A stretch of DNA of 64,000 nucleotides from an uncultured Prevotellaceae bacterium (GTDB taxonomy: Bacteria; Bacteroidota; Bacteroidia; Bacteroidales; Muribaculaceae), in assembly GCA_900318535.1 (NCBI GenBank), contig ONKU01000006.1, positions 50,624-114,623 of the forward strand, written 5' to 3'. The notes below the pieces were generated by a model. The model searched no databases. It was not told where the DNA came from and saw only the letters and a list, made by a program, of their open reading frames with translations. Below are positions 16,116 through 25,777 of the stretch, in pieces. A program made the translations under genes and the position numbers. Each line of letters starts with the position of its first letter. Position 1 is the first letter of the stretch.

Positions 16116-19100
16116 ATGAAACATCAGTCATTTTTAAAACCCTGGTTGCTGTTGGCTGCCGCACTGATGGCCACGATGCCGCTGCTGGCGCAGATGGTGA
16201 GCAACAACAATATCGATGAAGTCTATCAGATCGACCAGAGTGCCCAATGGGCCTATCGCCCGGGTGAGGTGATTGTCAAGTTCAAGGCGACATCGCCCGT
16301 TAACATCAAGAGCGTGAACGGCCAGTTCCGCACCTCGCGCGTCAATGGCGTGGACGCCGTATTAAACGCCTTAGGCGTGACCGAGGCCGAGCAGTTGATG
16401 CCCCTCACGGGCGCTATAAAGAACCGTGCTCCCCGCCGTGCTAAGGCTCTTTCAGGGCGTGTGGTCACTGAACCAGACCTTTCGTTGCTCTACTGCCTCA
16501 AATTCGAACAAGAAGAGCTCACTGTCGAAGAGGCTGTCGAGGCACTGAAAGCCCTCGACGAGGTGGAGTATGCCGAACCCAACTATCTAGTCTTTATTCA
16601 AACAACCGAAGAGGCCACGTCCTATCAGAGCGAACCAATGTACGACCTACAGTGGGGGCTCAACGCCATCAAATTGCCGCAGTTGTGGTCGATGGATAAG
16701 GTAGAGACCGAGCGTCCTGTCATCGCGATTCTTGACACAGGCGTCGACATTACCCACCCAGACCTTACAGAGAATATCTGGACAAATTCTAGTGAGGTAC
16801 AAGGCGCAGACTATGAGGATGACGATGATAACGGCTATGTCGATGATGTACATGGCTGGGACTTTGTTGCTGGTACCCCCATCATCAACAACGGCATGGA
16901 CCGTAACGGTCATGGAACCCACTGCGCCGGCATCGCTGCCGCCGTGGGCAACAACAGCATCGGTATTACAGGAGCCAACCCCGATGCCTATATCCTACCC
17001 ATCAAGGTCATGGGCGATGACGGTACTGGCGATATTGCCACCATCTGCCGTGGCATTGACTACGCAGTTGCCTGTAAAGCCCATGTCCTGAGCATGAGCT
17101 TCGGTGGTGGTTGCTCTGCCGCTGAATACCAAGCGCTAACCAAGGCGCTAACCAACTATGCCGTACTGTGCGGTGCGGCCGGAAACTCACCTTTTCCAAC
17201 GAGCATTTATGGTCGGGGTAATCCTGTCTTCCCTGGCGCTTATGACATCGTGCTAGGTGTGATGGCATCAAACTCCAATGGGCAACTGGCATCTTTCAGT
17301 AACTATGACCCCGATGGTCCCTTCTTCTCACGGTACAATATGGACAAGGCATTCTCAACCGATGTTACGTGGAATGACGAGAGAATGTGGAATTACGATT
17401 TGATGGCTCCAGGTGTGGACATCCTGAGTACCTACCTCAACGGTGGCTACAAGTCGCTAAATGGTACTTCAATGGCAACCCCAATGATAGCGGGTGCCAT
17501 TTCGCGCATCTTGCAAGTCAAGGGCTACGACTATGCTCGTGACTATGGCCTGATGGGCGACATGGCAATGGCCAAAGACGGGTCATATCTTGACCTCGCC
17601 GTCTTTGATGCGACGAAAGCGGCTAGCTATGACGAAAGCAATCGTGAGGTAGCACTGGCACTTATCGCACTAGAGATTGAGGAAATTGAGGGCGACGGCG
17701 ACGGCCGCTTCGATGCCGGAGAGACTATCAAGATCTGGCCAACCATCCGCAGCCTTTGGGGCCATGCCGAGAACATTAAGATAAGCATCGAGCCATATGA
17801 CGAGAATACCCCTACTGATGCCATCGAGGTGTTGGAAAACAATGTGGACTTCGGCTGGTCGTTGAATTCTCGCGGCTCATTCAAATCGAAAAATCCAATC
17901 CGTGTACATGTTAACGAGAATGCTTACGATGGCATGCACCTTCCCTACAAAATCGTTATCACCAGCGACAATCTTCTTGCCAACGTTGAACAGGAGCATA
18001 TATTCGAAATTGAAAATGGTGTAGAACTAGGTGGCGTATTAACAGAAGATTTGACTCTTTATCCCGATAAGCATTACATTGTCACAAAAAATCTTGGTGT
18101 TCCTGAGGGAGTTACATTAACTATTTTACCTGGTACTCGTCTGGAGTTCAACACAGGATGTTATATAAAATCTGAAGGCAAACTGATTGCTGATGGTACA
18201 CCCAATTCACCTATTGTCTTTACCAACCGTTCTGGGCATGGTCTTTGGATGGGGATAGAAGGTAGATATATTTTCAAAGATACAATATCATATTGTTTTA
18301 TTGAAGGTGCTAGTATAAATGGGACTAAGTATTTAGTTTTAAAAGATTGTTTTTTCAAGAATTATCTTTTTGATACTGGCACTGCCAGCGCATATGCAGA
18401 ATTAGTCGAGAGCGAACGTTGTGTATTTATGGGCCGGAGTGATATGAGTTTAAGAGGAATAGGAGCCCGTAACACTAATATGGTTCATTTTTACTATATT
18501 CATTCTTACTCCTCAAATAACTGGAAGTATAGTCAATTACATTTTTGCAATCTTATCAAGAGTAACACAACTAATGATTTGAGTATTGGACAAAATAATG
18601 GTGTTACAATAGACCATGCTGATGAACCCTCGTGGCTGGGATCAAATAATTTGGAGATACTTCGTTATCAAATATTTGATTCTAATAATCCTGATGTGGA
18701 TTGTTTTACAACGGTTGATTTAAGCAATATGCCTTCGCGACCGATTCGTGAGACGCATGGTATTGTGTGGAAAGTGGTGGTGGATGGCTATGATGCCCAG
18801 GATGAGTTTGACTTGTTACCGCCGCTGGGTGTGGGACGACATAAGTTTGAGGTGTATTTTAATCGTGATGACATGGATACAACCGCAACGCCAACCATTG
18901 CCATGGGTGTACGTCCGCCTTACACTAGCACCCCCATCGCAGAGGATGGTTTCTGGACCGAGAAGGATAGCGTGGATGTCTATACCGCTTACCTGACTAT
19001 TACGGGTAAGACTAATGCCGATGGCTTGAACCGCATCTATGTGGAGGGTGCAAAGGACTATGACCACTTTGAGGTGCCCTACGAGAATTCTCGCTTTAAT

Positions 19101-20090
19101 GTGCTGGTGCAAGCTGCGGGCTCAATGGCGACGGGCTTTGCCGCCGAGCCTGGCTTGGGCAAGGTGGATCTGACCTGGAACAACGAGAACAACGACATGG
19201 AGGACGCCATGGGCTATAACGTCTATCGCTACCAGATGGTTAACGACAGCACGGCAGGCGACACTATCCGCATCAACGAGGTGATGCTCGACGTGGATGC
19301 CGAGACCTATACCGACTACAATGTCAATCCTGGTGAGACCTACTACTATTTCTACAAGGTGATGAGCACCGACCTGAAGGAGTATGACATCAGCAATGTG
19401 GTGGCAGCCACGCCGCTCACGAGCATCAAGGGCGACGCCAACGGCTCGATGCACGTCGATGTGGCCGATATCGTGAGCATCGTTGCCTACTTGTCGCAGC
19501 AACAGCCCCAGCCGTTTATCTATGAGGCTGCCGACGTCAACGAGGACGGCAATATCAACATCCTGGACATCGTGGGCGTGATCAACATCATCGCCCATCC
19601 CGAGGTGAACGCTGCCCCGTCAATCATGAGCGGCGCGGTCTATACCATCGAGGACGGCATCCTGTATGTGAACTCGCCTGTTGCCCTGGGTGGCGTGCAG
19701 GTGATGGTCAATGCTCCTGAAGGCACCGAGGTCAAGACCCTTGAGGCCCTTGACGCGATGGAGCGCATGTGGATCCAGATGGACGAAAACACGCGCCTGC
19801 TGCTGGCCTACTCGATGACGGGCAAGACGATTCCCGCTGGTAAGACCGCCCTGTTGGAGCTGGGTAACGTGCCCGTGACCGACATTGTGCTGAGTGACGC
19901 CATGGGCAACAACATCATGGTTGAGCAAGGCGATGTGACCAGTGTCACCGAGGTACGTACCGAGGTGAAGCCTGTAGCCACGGGCATCTATGACCTGATG
20001 GGCCGCAAGATTGCCAGTGATGTGCGCCAGCTGAAGCACCTGCAGCCCGGCATCTACATCGTGAACGGGGTGAAGACCGCCAAGTTCTAA
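16116..20090 (+). CDS. secreted S8 (subtilisin-like) serine peptidase with dockerin and type IX sorting domain
   Basis: A 1324-residue multidomain protein. In order: a signal peptide; a propeptide-like segment (YRPGEVIVKFKA); the S8 catalytic domain with D207 (LDTGVD), H266 (GHGTH) and S452 (NGTSMATP) all present; a region of about 240 residues with parallel beta-helix features (VTLTILPGTRLEF); a fibronectin-III-like segment; a dockerin-like pair of EF-type loops at about 1105-1162; and a C-terminal type IX sorting domain (GIYDLMGRKIAS). It should be exported to the surface by type IX secretion. The coding DNA for about residues 630-875 is far more A/T-rich than the rest. The next gene encodes a cohesin-like partner candidate. 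Confidence 0.88.
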   Translation: MKHQSFLKPWLLLAAALMATMPLLAQMVSNNNIDEVYQIDQSAQWAYRPGEVIVKFKATSPVNIKSVNGQFRTSRVNGVDAVLNALGVTEAEQLMPLTGAIKNRAPRRAKALSGRVVTEPDLSLLYCLKFEQEELTVEEAVEALKALDEVEYAEPNYLVFIQTTEEATSYQSEPMYDLQWGLNAIKLPQLWSMDKVETERPVIAILDTGVDITHPDLTENIWTNSSEVQGADYEDDDDNGYVDDVHGWDFVAGTPIINNGMDRNGHGTHCAGIAAAVGNNSIGITGANPDAYILPIKVMGDDGTGDIATICRGIDYAVACKAHVLSMSFGGGCSAAEYQALTKALTNYAVLCGAAGNSPFPTSIYGRGNPVFPGAYDIVLGVMASNSNGQLASFSNYDPDGPFFSRYNMDKAFSTDVTWNDERMWNYDLMAPGVDILSTYLNGGYKSLNGTSMATPMIAGAISRILQVKGYDYARDYGLMGDMAMAKDGSYLDLAVFDATKAASYDESNREVALALIALEIEEIEGDGDGRFDAGETIKIWPTIRSLWGHAENIKISIEPYDENTPTDAIEVLENNVDFGWSLNSRGSFKSKNPIRVHVNENAYDGMHLPYKIVITSDNLLANVEQEHIFEIENGVELGGVLTEDLTLYPDKHYIVTKNLGVPEGVTLTILPGTRLEFNTGCYIKSEGKLIADGTPNSPIVFTNRSGHGLWMGIEGRYIFKDTISYCFIEGASINGTKYLVLKDCFFKNYLFDTGTASAYAELVESERCVFMGRSDMSLRGIGARNTNMVHFYYIHSYSSNNWKYSQLHFCNLIKSNTTNDLSIGQNNGVTIDHADEPSWLGSNNLEILRYQIFDSNNPDVDCFTTVDLSNMPSRPIRETHGIVWKVVVDGYDAQDEFDLLPPLGVGRHKFEVYFNRDDMDTTATPTIAMGVRPPYTSTPIAEDGFWTEKDSVDVYTAYLTITGKTNADGLNRIYVEGAKDYDHFEVPYENSRFNVLVQAAGSMATGFAAEPGLGKVDLTWNNENNDMEDAMGYNVYRYQMVNDSTAGDTIRINEVMLDVDAETYTDYNVNPGETYYYFYKVMSTDLKEYDISNVVAATPLTSIKGDANGSMHVDVADIVSIVAYLSQQQPQPFIYEAADVNEDGNINILDIVGVINIIAHPEVNAAPSIMSGAVYTIEDGILYVNSPVALGGVQVMVNAPEGTEVKTLEALDAMERMWIQMDENTRLLLAYSMTGKTIPAGKTALLELGNVPVTDIVLSDAMGNNIMVEQGDVTSVTEVRTEVKPVATGIYDLMGRKIASDVRQLKHLQPGIYIVNGVKTAKF
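18000..18740 (+). other. A/T-rich segment inside the S8 peptidase gene
   Basis: By eye, codon choice changes sharply to A/T-ending codons (many TTT, ATA, AAT, TTA) across this stretch and returns to the G/C-rich local style after about 18900. It covers the beta-helix-like domain between the catalytic domain and the C-terminal modules. The reading frame is unbroken. Boundaries are approximate. Confidence 0.65.
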
Positions 20091-20095
20091 AATTC

Positions 20096-20154
20096 AACAA
20101 CTGATCAGTCTGAATAATCTGAATAACTCAGAAATATCAGATGATTCAGTTGTT
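20096..20154 (+). other. imperfect stem-loop in the leader of the cohesin gene
   Basis: AACAACTGA (20096-20104) pairs with TCAGTTGTT (20146-20154); two inner five-base blocks (TCTGA with TCAGA) continue the stem with mismatched bubbles. It lies between the S8 peptidase stop and the ATG at 20192. It might be an attenuator or a processing site. It lacks a U-run, so it is not a standard terminator. Confidence 0.45.
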
Positions 20155-20191
20155 AGAAATGATGTCGGTTGTTTATTCTATGACTATTGAT

Positions 20192-22219
20192 ATGAAAAAA
20201 ATAGCGTTGATACTGATGGTGCTGGCGGGGATGGTGTGTCATGCCCAAAACACGCTATCCCTGTCGGCAGCGAGCGGACACCCCAATGACGAGGTGACCG
20301 TCAGCGTCAGCCTTGACAACAGCGATGCCGTCAGCGCCCTGGAAATCGTTCTGCCACTGGAGAACATGACACTTGTTCAGGGCTCGGCGACCATGGGCGA
20401 GCGCAGCAACGGCCACACCATCACGGCAACGATGGTGGGCAACGAGGCACGCCTGTATATCTACAGCCTGGCGTTAAATGCCCTGAACGGCAACGAAGGA
20501 GAGGTGTGCTCCTTCAAGGTAAAACTGGGCAAGGTGCCAGCGACCTATACCTTGCAGCCATCGGTTATCCTGAGTGACGCACTGGGGCAGCAGCTGCCTT
20601 GCACTGTCAATGCCGGAACGATCACCCTGCTGTCACCGGACATGACGCTGGTGACTACCAGCGTGAATTACGGCAGGGTCGCTATCCGCGGCACTTATAC
20701 GAAGACTGTGCAAGTGCGCAACAGCGGCAACGAGCCGTTGGAGTTGACGGGCATCACCTTTGACAACGAGGATTTTTCTGCAGTCCCTCAGCAAGCGGCC
20801 ATCGCCCCCGGCTCGACGCAAAGCATTACGGTGGCCTATGCACCCGTTGAGCGCAATGCCGACCTGCATGCTGTGATGACCATTGCCAGCAACGCCGTGA
20901 GCGGCACAAAGACGGTGTCCATCAGCGCCATTCCTTTCTCGGTGAACGAGCTGCATGTGCAACGGGCTCAAGGCATTGCTAACGAGGAAGTGGAAGTGCA
21001 GCTCACCGTCAACAATATGGAGCCACTGGTGGGCATGCAGTGCACATTCAGCCTGCCGCAGCAGCTGGTCTATGTCGACGGCAGTTTCACGACTACCGAG
21101 CGGACGACCGGCTGCAGCACCTTTGCCAGCCTGAATGGCCAGCAGTTGACGCTCTATCTGTTCAATCCAACGAATCAGCCCTGGACAGGCGACGATGGCG
21201 TTGTGGCGACATTTAGGCTCCTGCTTGACGGCAGAAGCGGTTCTTATCGTCTGAATCCCACTAATGTTATCCTCAGCAATGCAACAGAGGAGAACATGAC
21301 ATCGGCAACATCGGGCAATTACGTAATCATCCAAAGCCCAACCATCAATGCGCCCACACAGCTGAATCTGGGCCGCACGGCAGTGACCGAGACGGCGCAG
21401 GCACCCTACAGCATCCGCAACACGGGGCAATCGCCGTTGACGGTGGAGCGCATCATCTTCCTGGACGATGGCTACAGTGTGGCCGAAGAATTGCCTATTA
21501 CCATTGCCGCAAATGCAACAGCAACGCTCACCATCCAGCATGAGACCACCCTCGAGGGTCTTTACTCGACCACCATGAACGTCTATAGTGATGACCCCAC
21601 GCAGCGGTTACTGAAGGTCACCGTCAGCGGTGAAACCTATGCCGCCAACGAACTGACTCTTGAAGGAAAGCTAGTCAATGACGGCTACGAACTGCATTTC
21701 GGGCTCAACAACTGGTCCACCGACCTGACGGCCCTGCAGATGGACATCCACTGGCCTGATGCAGGGATGACGTACTCGTCATGCGCAACTACCTCACGTT
21801 TATCCGCTCACCAGGTAATGGTCATCCCGCTTGGAGACGGATACTGGCGCATTCTGGTCTATTCAATGGGCAATGCAGTTATCACGGGTAACGAGGGAGA
21901 GATTTTCTCGCTGAAATTCACGTGTGAAAACAACAATTATTGGGGCACGACAGTGACGGTTGACGGCATCACGGTGAGCAACCAGCGCAGCGAGAACAAG
22001 TATTCAGGCACAGACCTGGAGCTTGAGATTGCAGTGTTGAGGGGAGATGTGAACTGTGACGGATTCGTGAATATCGCTGATGTGACCGCCCTTATCGATT
22101 ATCTGCTGGGCAGTGATCCCCATCCGTTCAATCAGGTCGCTGCTCATGTAAACAGCGATAGTGAGATCAACATTGCCGACGTGACGGCTTTGATTGACAT
22201 CTTGCTGGGCAACAATTAA
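20192..22219 (+). CDS. secreted protein with three cohesin-like modules and a C-terminal dockerin
   Basis: A 675-residue secreted protein. After the signal peptide (MKKIALILMVLAGMVCHAQ) come three cohesin-like beta-sandwich modules at about 22-135, 250-360 and 480-600. They are separated by two HYDIN/choice-of-anchor-D-like modules containing VRNSGNEPLELTGITF and IRNTGQSPLTVERIIF. The chain ends with a dockerin-like pair, GDVNCDGFVNIADVTALID and NSDSEINIADVTALID. Cohesin and dockerin in one chain suggest a scaffold that can both hold dockerin proteins and be held itself. No sorting domain follows the dockerin. The frame is open from 20141, but ATG 20192 begins a clean signal peptide. The upstream gene encodes a dockerin-bearing peptidase. 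Confidence 0.75.
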   Translation: MKKIALILMVLAGMVCHAQNTLSLSAASGHPNDEVTVSVSLDNSDAVSALEIVLPLENMTLVQGSATMGERSNGHTITATMVGNEARLYIYSLALNALNGNEGEVCSFKVKLGKVPATYTLQPSVILSDALGQQLPCTVNAGTITLLSPDMTLVTTSVNYGRVAIRGTYTKTVQVRNSGNEPLELTGITFDNEDFSAVPQQAAIAPGSTQSITVAYAPVERNADLHAVMTIASNAVSGTKTVSISAIPFSVNELHVQRAQGIANEEVEVQLTVNNMEPLVGMQCTFSLPQQLVYVDGSFTTTERTTGCSTFASLNGQQLTLYLFNPTNQPWTGDDGVVATFRLLLDGRSGSYRLNPTNVILSNATEENMTSATSGNYVIIQSPTINAPTQLNLGRTAVTETAQAPYSIRNTGQSPLTVERIIFLDDGYSVAEELPITIAANATATLTIQHETTLEGLYSTTMNVYSDDPTQRLLKVTVSGETYAANELTLEGKLVNDGYELHFGLNNWSTDLTALQMDIHWPDAGMTYSSCATTSRLSAHQVMVIPLGDGYWRILVYSMGNAVITGNEGEIFSLKFTCENNNYWGTTVTVDGITVSNQRSENKYSGTDLELEIAVLRGDVNCDGFVNIADVTALIDYLLGSDPHPFNQVAAHVNSDSEINIADVTALIDILLGNN

Positions 22220-22243
22220 GAAAGACTAGATCCGGATAAAAAG

Positions 22244-22283
22244 AAGCCAGGGGCGGTGCTGTGTGGGCGCCGTCCCTGGGCTT
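22244..22283. terminator. hairpin terminator between convergent genes
   Basis: AAGCCAGGGGCGGTGC (22244-22259) pairs with 22267-22283 with one bulged base and one G-U or mismatch position, followed by TTAT. It lies between the cohesin gene and the first DUF4251 gene and probably serves both. Confidence 0.75.
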
Positions 22284-22313
22284 TATTGGAAAATGCGTTT
22301 TAAAGTTGGATTG

Positions 22314-22805
22314 TCAGAGGATGTCCAGGCCGTGGATCATGCCGCTGTAGGAAATGGCGTCACGGCCGCGGGGGTCAACGTCGATGGTGGTCTTGCCGTT
22401 CATGAAGACCTCGACGTGGAAGCGGTAGTTGTCGTCACCGTTGTCTACCCTGAATGTGATTCGGGCACGGTCGGGCTTGGGATACTCTACCTTGTAGTCC
22501 AGCAGGGCGCTCGAGAAGTTCAGCGCCTTGTATCCGCTGGCACCGTAGCCGACATTCTGGCCTGAGCCGGCATAGGGCAGATAGCAAGTCACCATGCCGT
22601 CACGGATTATCATCTTTTGTCCCTGGCTGACGCTGACAGTGGGTGCCGACAAGGGGCGCATCGAACCTACCATGACGACAAACTGCCGGGATTCGATCAA
22701 GGCCTTGATGGCCTCGGCACGCTGCGCGTCTACCACTTTGTTACCAGTGCTGCATGCAGCGAGCATCAGCATCATCGTTGAGAACAGAAATAGTATTTTT
22801 TTCAT
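22314..22805 (-). CDS. DUF4251 lipoprotein
   Basis: The 163-residue product begins with a lipoprotein signal (MKKILFLFSTMMLMLAAC, lipobox LAAC) and is predicted to be membrane-anchored in the periplasm or at the outer membrane. The core AIKALIESRQFVVMVGSMRPL and VTCYLPYAG with a GYKALNF segment is that of DUF4251, a Bacteroidota family of unknown function. A second DUF4251 gene lies directly upstream with only about 30-35% visible similarity, so the pair arose by an old duplication. Confidence 0.83.
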   Translation of the reverse strand: MKKILFLFSTMMLMLAACSTGNKVVDAQRAEAIKALIESRQFVVMVGSMRPLSAPTVSVSQGQKMIIRDGMVTCYLPYAGSGQNVGYGASGYKALNFSSALLDYKVEYPKPDRARITFRVDNGDDNYRFHVEVFMNGKTTIDVDPRGRDAISYSGMIHGLDIL

Positions 22806-22890
22806 AATTCTTTGAGTTTTATCGGGTTGCGGATTAAAGAAAAATTTCTATAATTTAGACTAACCAATTTGCAGAAAGTTTAATTGTTAT

Positions 22891-23367
22891 TCAAAATACC
22901 ATCTCGCCCTGGAACGAAATCGGGTTCCTGTCGCGCGCCCAGACGTCGATGATTGCTTTGCCGCTGTTGAAGATGTTGATGCGATAGTAAAAGACATCCT
23001 CGTCGTTGGGCACGTCACACTCGACGATGTAACCGTTGTTGCCGGCAAAGGTCGCGCTGTAGTTGCGGATCTGGGCCTTGAAATTCAGCCCCTTTCCTCC
23101 GCCGTAAGGCACGTGATAGGCCTCGCCCACATAGGGGAGGTAGCTATCCAACTCGTCGCCGTTGATCTTGAGCTCATAGTTGGAATTGACGTGCTGCGGC
23201 TTGCCGCCATAAGGCCTCATCCAGTCGACAGCAATCGTAAAATGGCGCTCCTCGATTAAAGTGCGCACCTGACGGGCCATTTCTTCCTTGGTCAGGCGGC
23301 TGCCGGTGTGGCATGCGGTGAGCGATACCAGCAGCAACGAGGTCAGAATAAAGATGAACTTTTTCAT
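22891..23367 (-). CDS. DUF4251 lipoprotein, second copy
   Basis: A 158-residue DUF4251 protein with a lipoprotein signal (LLLVSLTAC). It shares the VRTLIEERHFTIAVDWMRPYGG, LDSYLPYVGEA and GKGLNFKAQI pattern with its neighbour. The gene starts 19 bases after the stop of the first PorZ-like gene, so it probably belongs to that transcript. The function is unknown; its placement suggests a link with the cell-envelope genes upstream. Confidence 0.83.
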   Translation of the reverse strand: MKKFIFILTSLLLVSLTACHTGSRLTKEEMARQVRTLIEERHFTIAVDWMRPYGGKPQHVNSNYELKINGDELDSYLPYVGEAYHVPYGGGKGLNFKAQIRNYSATFAGNNGYIVECDVPNDEDVFYYRINIFNSGKAIIDVWARDRNPISFQGEMVF

Positions 23368-23386
23368 GATGTTCTCTGACTATGGG

Positions 23387-25717
23387 TTAACGGATGACAA
23401 CAATCTTGGTCACAACGGCATTGCTGCCGCCATTGGCCTGCGAACAGAAGACGAGATAGACGCCGCTCTTGACGGGTTTGCCGTACTGGTCGCAGCAGTC
23501 CCAGGTCACCATGCCGCCGGTGGATTTCATCTGCGCCAGCACATTGCCGCTGGCATCGGCAATCTTCACCAGCGAATTGTCCATCAGTCCCTTGATAGTG
23601 ACGTCGCCTCCATAGTCGGGACGCACGGGATTGGGATAGGCATAGATGTCGTCATAGGTGGGCTCGGCAGGGCTGGAGTCACTGAAGTACTCGTACAGAC
23701 CGTTAGGGGTGGTGACATACACCGAATTGCTGTTGGGATTGCAGCACACCTTGTACACCGTGTTGGTGGCCAGGGGGCTGTTGGTGGTATTGAAACGACG
23801 GATAATCTCGGAGCCGTCGCTGCTGACGAGGAACAGACCAGAGGACTGCGTGGCGATCCACTTGCGGTTGGCACCATCGACAGCGACGTCGTTGACCTGG
23901 ATGCCATCCATGAGGCGGTCGGCCAGTCCTGTGCCATCGTTGCGCGGCACCTTGGGTCTGATGACTGAAAATCCGCTTCCCGAAAATGCCTGGCCGGGAT
24001 TGAACATGCAGATGCCCTCGCTGGTTCCCATCCACACCATGCCGTTCAGGTCCTCGGTCAAGCAAATGATGTTGGTCCACGATACAGCCTGGCCGTCCTG
24101 GTCTGGCAGCCTGGTGAAAGACACCTGCTGGGGATGCTCTGAGAGCTCGCCGTTGGAGTTCCAGATCACAATGGGGCTCTCGAAGCTGCCGTCGGAGAAC
24201 AGCTTGATGTCGTAGTTGCTGTAGCGTGTGGAGATGAAACGGCTGCAAAACGTCGACGCATTGGGGTCGCGCTGGAAAGTACCTTCGATGACTGGCAGCA
24301 CCCAGTCGGCTGCCGTAGTCTCGTTAGATTTCACCTTGGAAGCGGGCAGCACCATCACGGGATGTGCCTCGTTCTCATGGGGCTGCACCACCCACACGTT
24401 GCCATAGCGGTCGATGCTGGTAACAGGGTGAATCGTCCACTTCTTGGCCATGGGGCTGTTGCTGACGTCATAGGTCATCACAATCTCGTTATCCTTCACC
24501 TTGAGCAAGCCAAAGAACCAAGTGCCCATCAAGTAGGTATCGGGGTCATCCGGCAGGAATTCCAACCAGAATGAGCCGTCCTGGGGGTTACCCTTCTTCG
24601 GGACATCCGCAGGGGTCACGTCGGTCCACTTCACGCCGTCGTAGGTGTTCACTGCCGTCAGCGATGCCGTGTTGCACACGCCATTGGCGGCGGTGCTGGA
24701 GACATACAATTTGTCCTGGTCAGGATTGTAGGTCATCCAGAAGGGGGAAGCGAACGACAATGCGTTGGGCACATAATAATTCTCGGTTTCCTGCAGGTGC
24801 AGACCCTGCTTGCCTGCAGCCCACAGCGAACCGTCGCCATCGGGGTGGGCACTGCACAACTCGCCGTTTTCACTCACCTCCACGAGGCCAAGGCCGTCCT
24901 CGTTGGCTTTATAGCATTTTCCCTTATCGGGCACATTCAGGAGCAGTCCGTCCAATGTGCGCTGCACATCGGTTGCGGTACCATGGATAACCGCCTGCGG
25001 GCTAAAAGTCGCATTGTCGTCTCCATCAAGGGTCATCGTGACGCGGAAGGTGGTATCGGCGATGCAGTAAAAGTTGTCACCGTCAATGGGCCATAAGCGG
25101 CAGCCATTCTTGAGCGTCCCAGTCTTGAACGAGGTCAGATGCTCGTAGTATTTACCTGCTTCGCCATAATAGAAGCCGTCGGCCGATGAGACGAGCAACG
25201 TCTCGCCCACCTGAGCTACAGAGCGCAGCGCTTTGCCATACTGATGCGATTCCTTCACAATCATCTTGCTGTCGTCGACGACCACATAGCCGAAGTCAGT
25301 AGCCAGATACATCAGCCCGGGAGCGAAAGTCACGTCGTTGATAGTACGGCTCGAGGTGAGCACCGCGTCTTTGATTTCTGGCATATTCACCACCGTGCCG
25401 TTGCCGCTGATGACGTCGATGTTGGAGTTGCTGTACACCACAACAACATAATCCTTGGCGCTATTGTAATAGATGTTGGCAATGCCCATGTCGCTCAGGT
25501 CGTTGATCTTGCTCAGCGACTCGTTCTCGCCAGTGGGCTTGTCCAGGCGGAACAGATGCGCACCCGACTGGTAATATACAAACTGGCGGCTCTCGATGAC
25601 TGACATCACATCGTCGCCCGTGAATGAAGTGTGGATCATCCAGTCGCCCACGGCATGCTGTGCCATGACGTTCATCGAAAGCGCCACGGCAAACAGTAAC
25701 AGTATTATCTTCTTCAT
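23387..25717 (-). CDS. PorZ-like two-propeller protein with type IX C-terminal domain (copy 1)
   Basis: A 776-residue exported protein (signal MKKIILLLFAVALSMNVMAQ). Its layout matches PorZ of Porphyromonas: two beta-propellers with recurring YYNSAKDYVVVVYSNSNIDV-type blades and a C-terminal beta-sandwich with YAYPNPVRPDYGGDV and SGVYLVFC. In Porphyromonas, PorZ is part of the PorU-PorV-PorQ-PorZ attachment complex and binds anionic LPS that is joined to secreted cargo. An in-frame ATG at 25723 exists; the one at 25717 gives the cleaner signal peptide. This copy lies after the MBOAT/SGNH pair. It is much diverged from copies 2 and 3. Confidence 0.8.
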   Translation of the reverse strand: MKKIILLLFAVALSMNVMAQHAVGDWMIHTSFTGDDVMSVIESRQFVYYQSGAHLFRLDKPTGENESLSKINDLSDMGIANIYYNSAKDYVVVVYSNSNIDVISGNGTVVNMPEIKDAVLTSSRTINDVTFAPGLMYLATDFGYVVVDDSKMIVKESHQYGKALRSVAQVGETLLVSSADGFYYGEAGKYYEHLTSFKTGTLKNGCRLWPIDGDNFYCIADTTFRVTMTLDGDDNATFSPQAVIHGTATDVQRTLDGLLLNVPDKGKCYKANEDGLGLVEVSENGELCSAHPDGDGSLWAAGKQGLHLQETENYYVPNALSFASPFWMTYNPDQDKLYVSSTAANGVCNTASLTAVNTYDGVKWTDVTPADVPKKGNPQDGSFWLEFLPDDPDTYLMGTWFFGLLKVKDNEIVMTYDVSNSPMAKKWTIHPVTSIDRYGNVWVVQPHENEAHPVMVLPASKVKSNETTAADWVLPVIEGTFQRDPNASTFCSRFISTRYSNYDIKLFSDGSFESPIVIWNSNGELSEHPQQVSFTRLPDQDGQAVSWTNIICLTEDLNGMVWMGTSEGICMFNPGQAFSGSGFSVIRPKVPRNDGTGLADRLMDGIQVNDVAVDGANRKWIATQSSGLFLVSSDGSEIIRRFNTTNSPLATNTVYKVCCNPNSNSVYVTTPNGLYEYFSDSSPAEPTYDDIYAYPNPVRPDYGGDVTIKGLMDNSLVKIADASGNVLAQMKSTGGMVTWDCCDQYGKPVKSGVYLVFCSQANGGSNAVVTKIVVIR

Positions 25718-25777
25718 GATCATGAATGTTTATCTTCTTGTATTATAATAACGTAAAGACCCTTGGGAAATTGTGTT

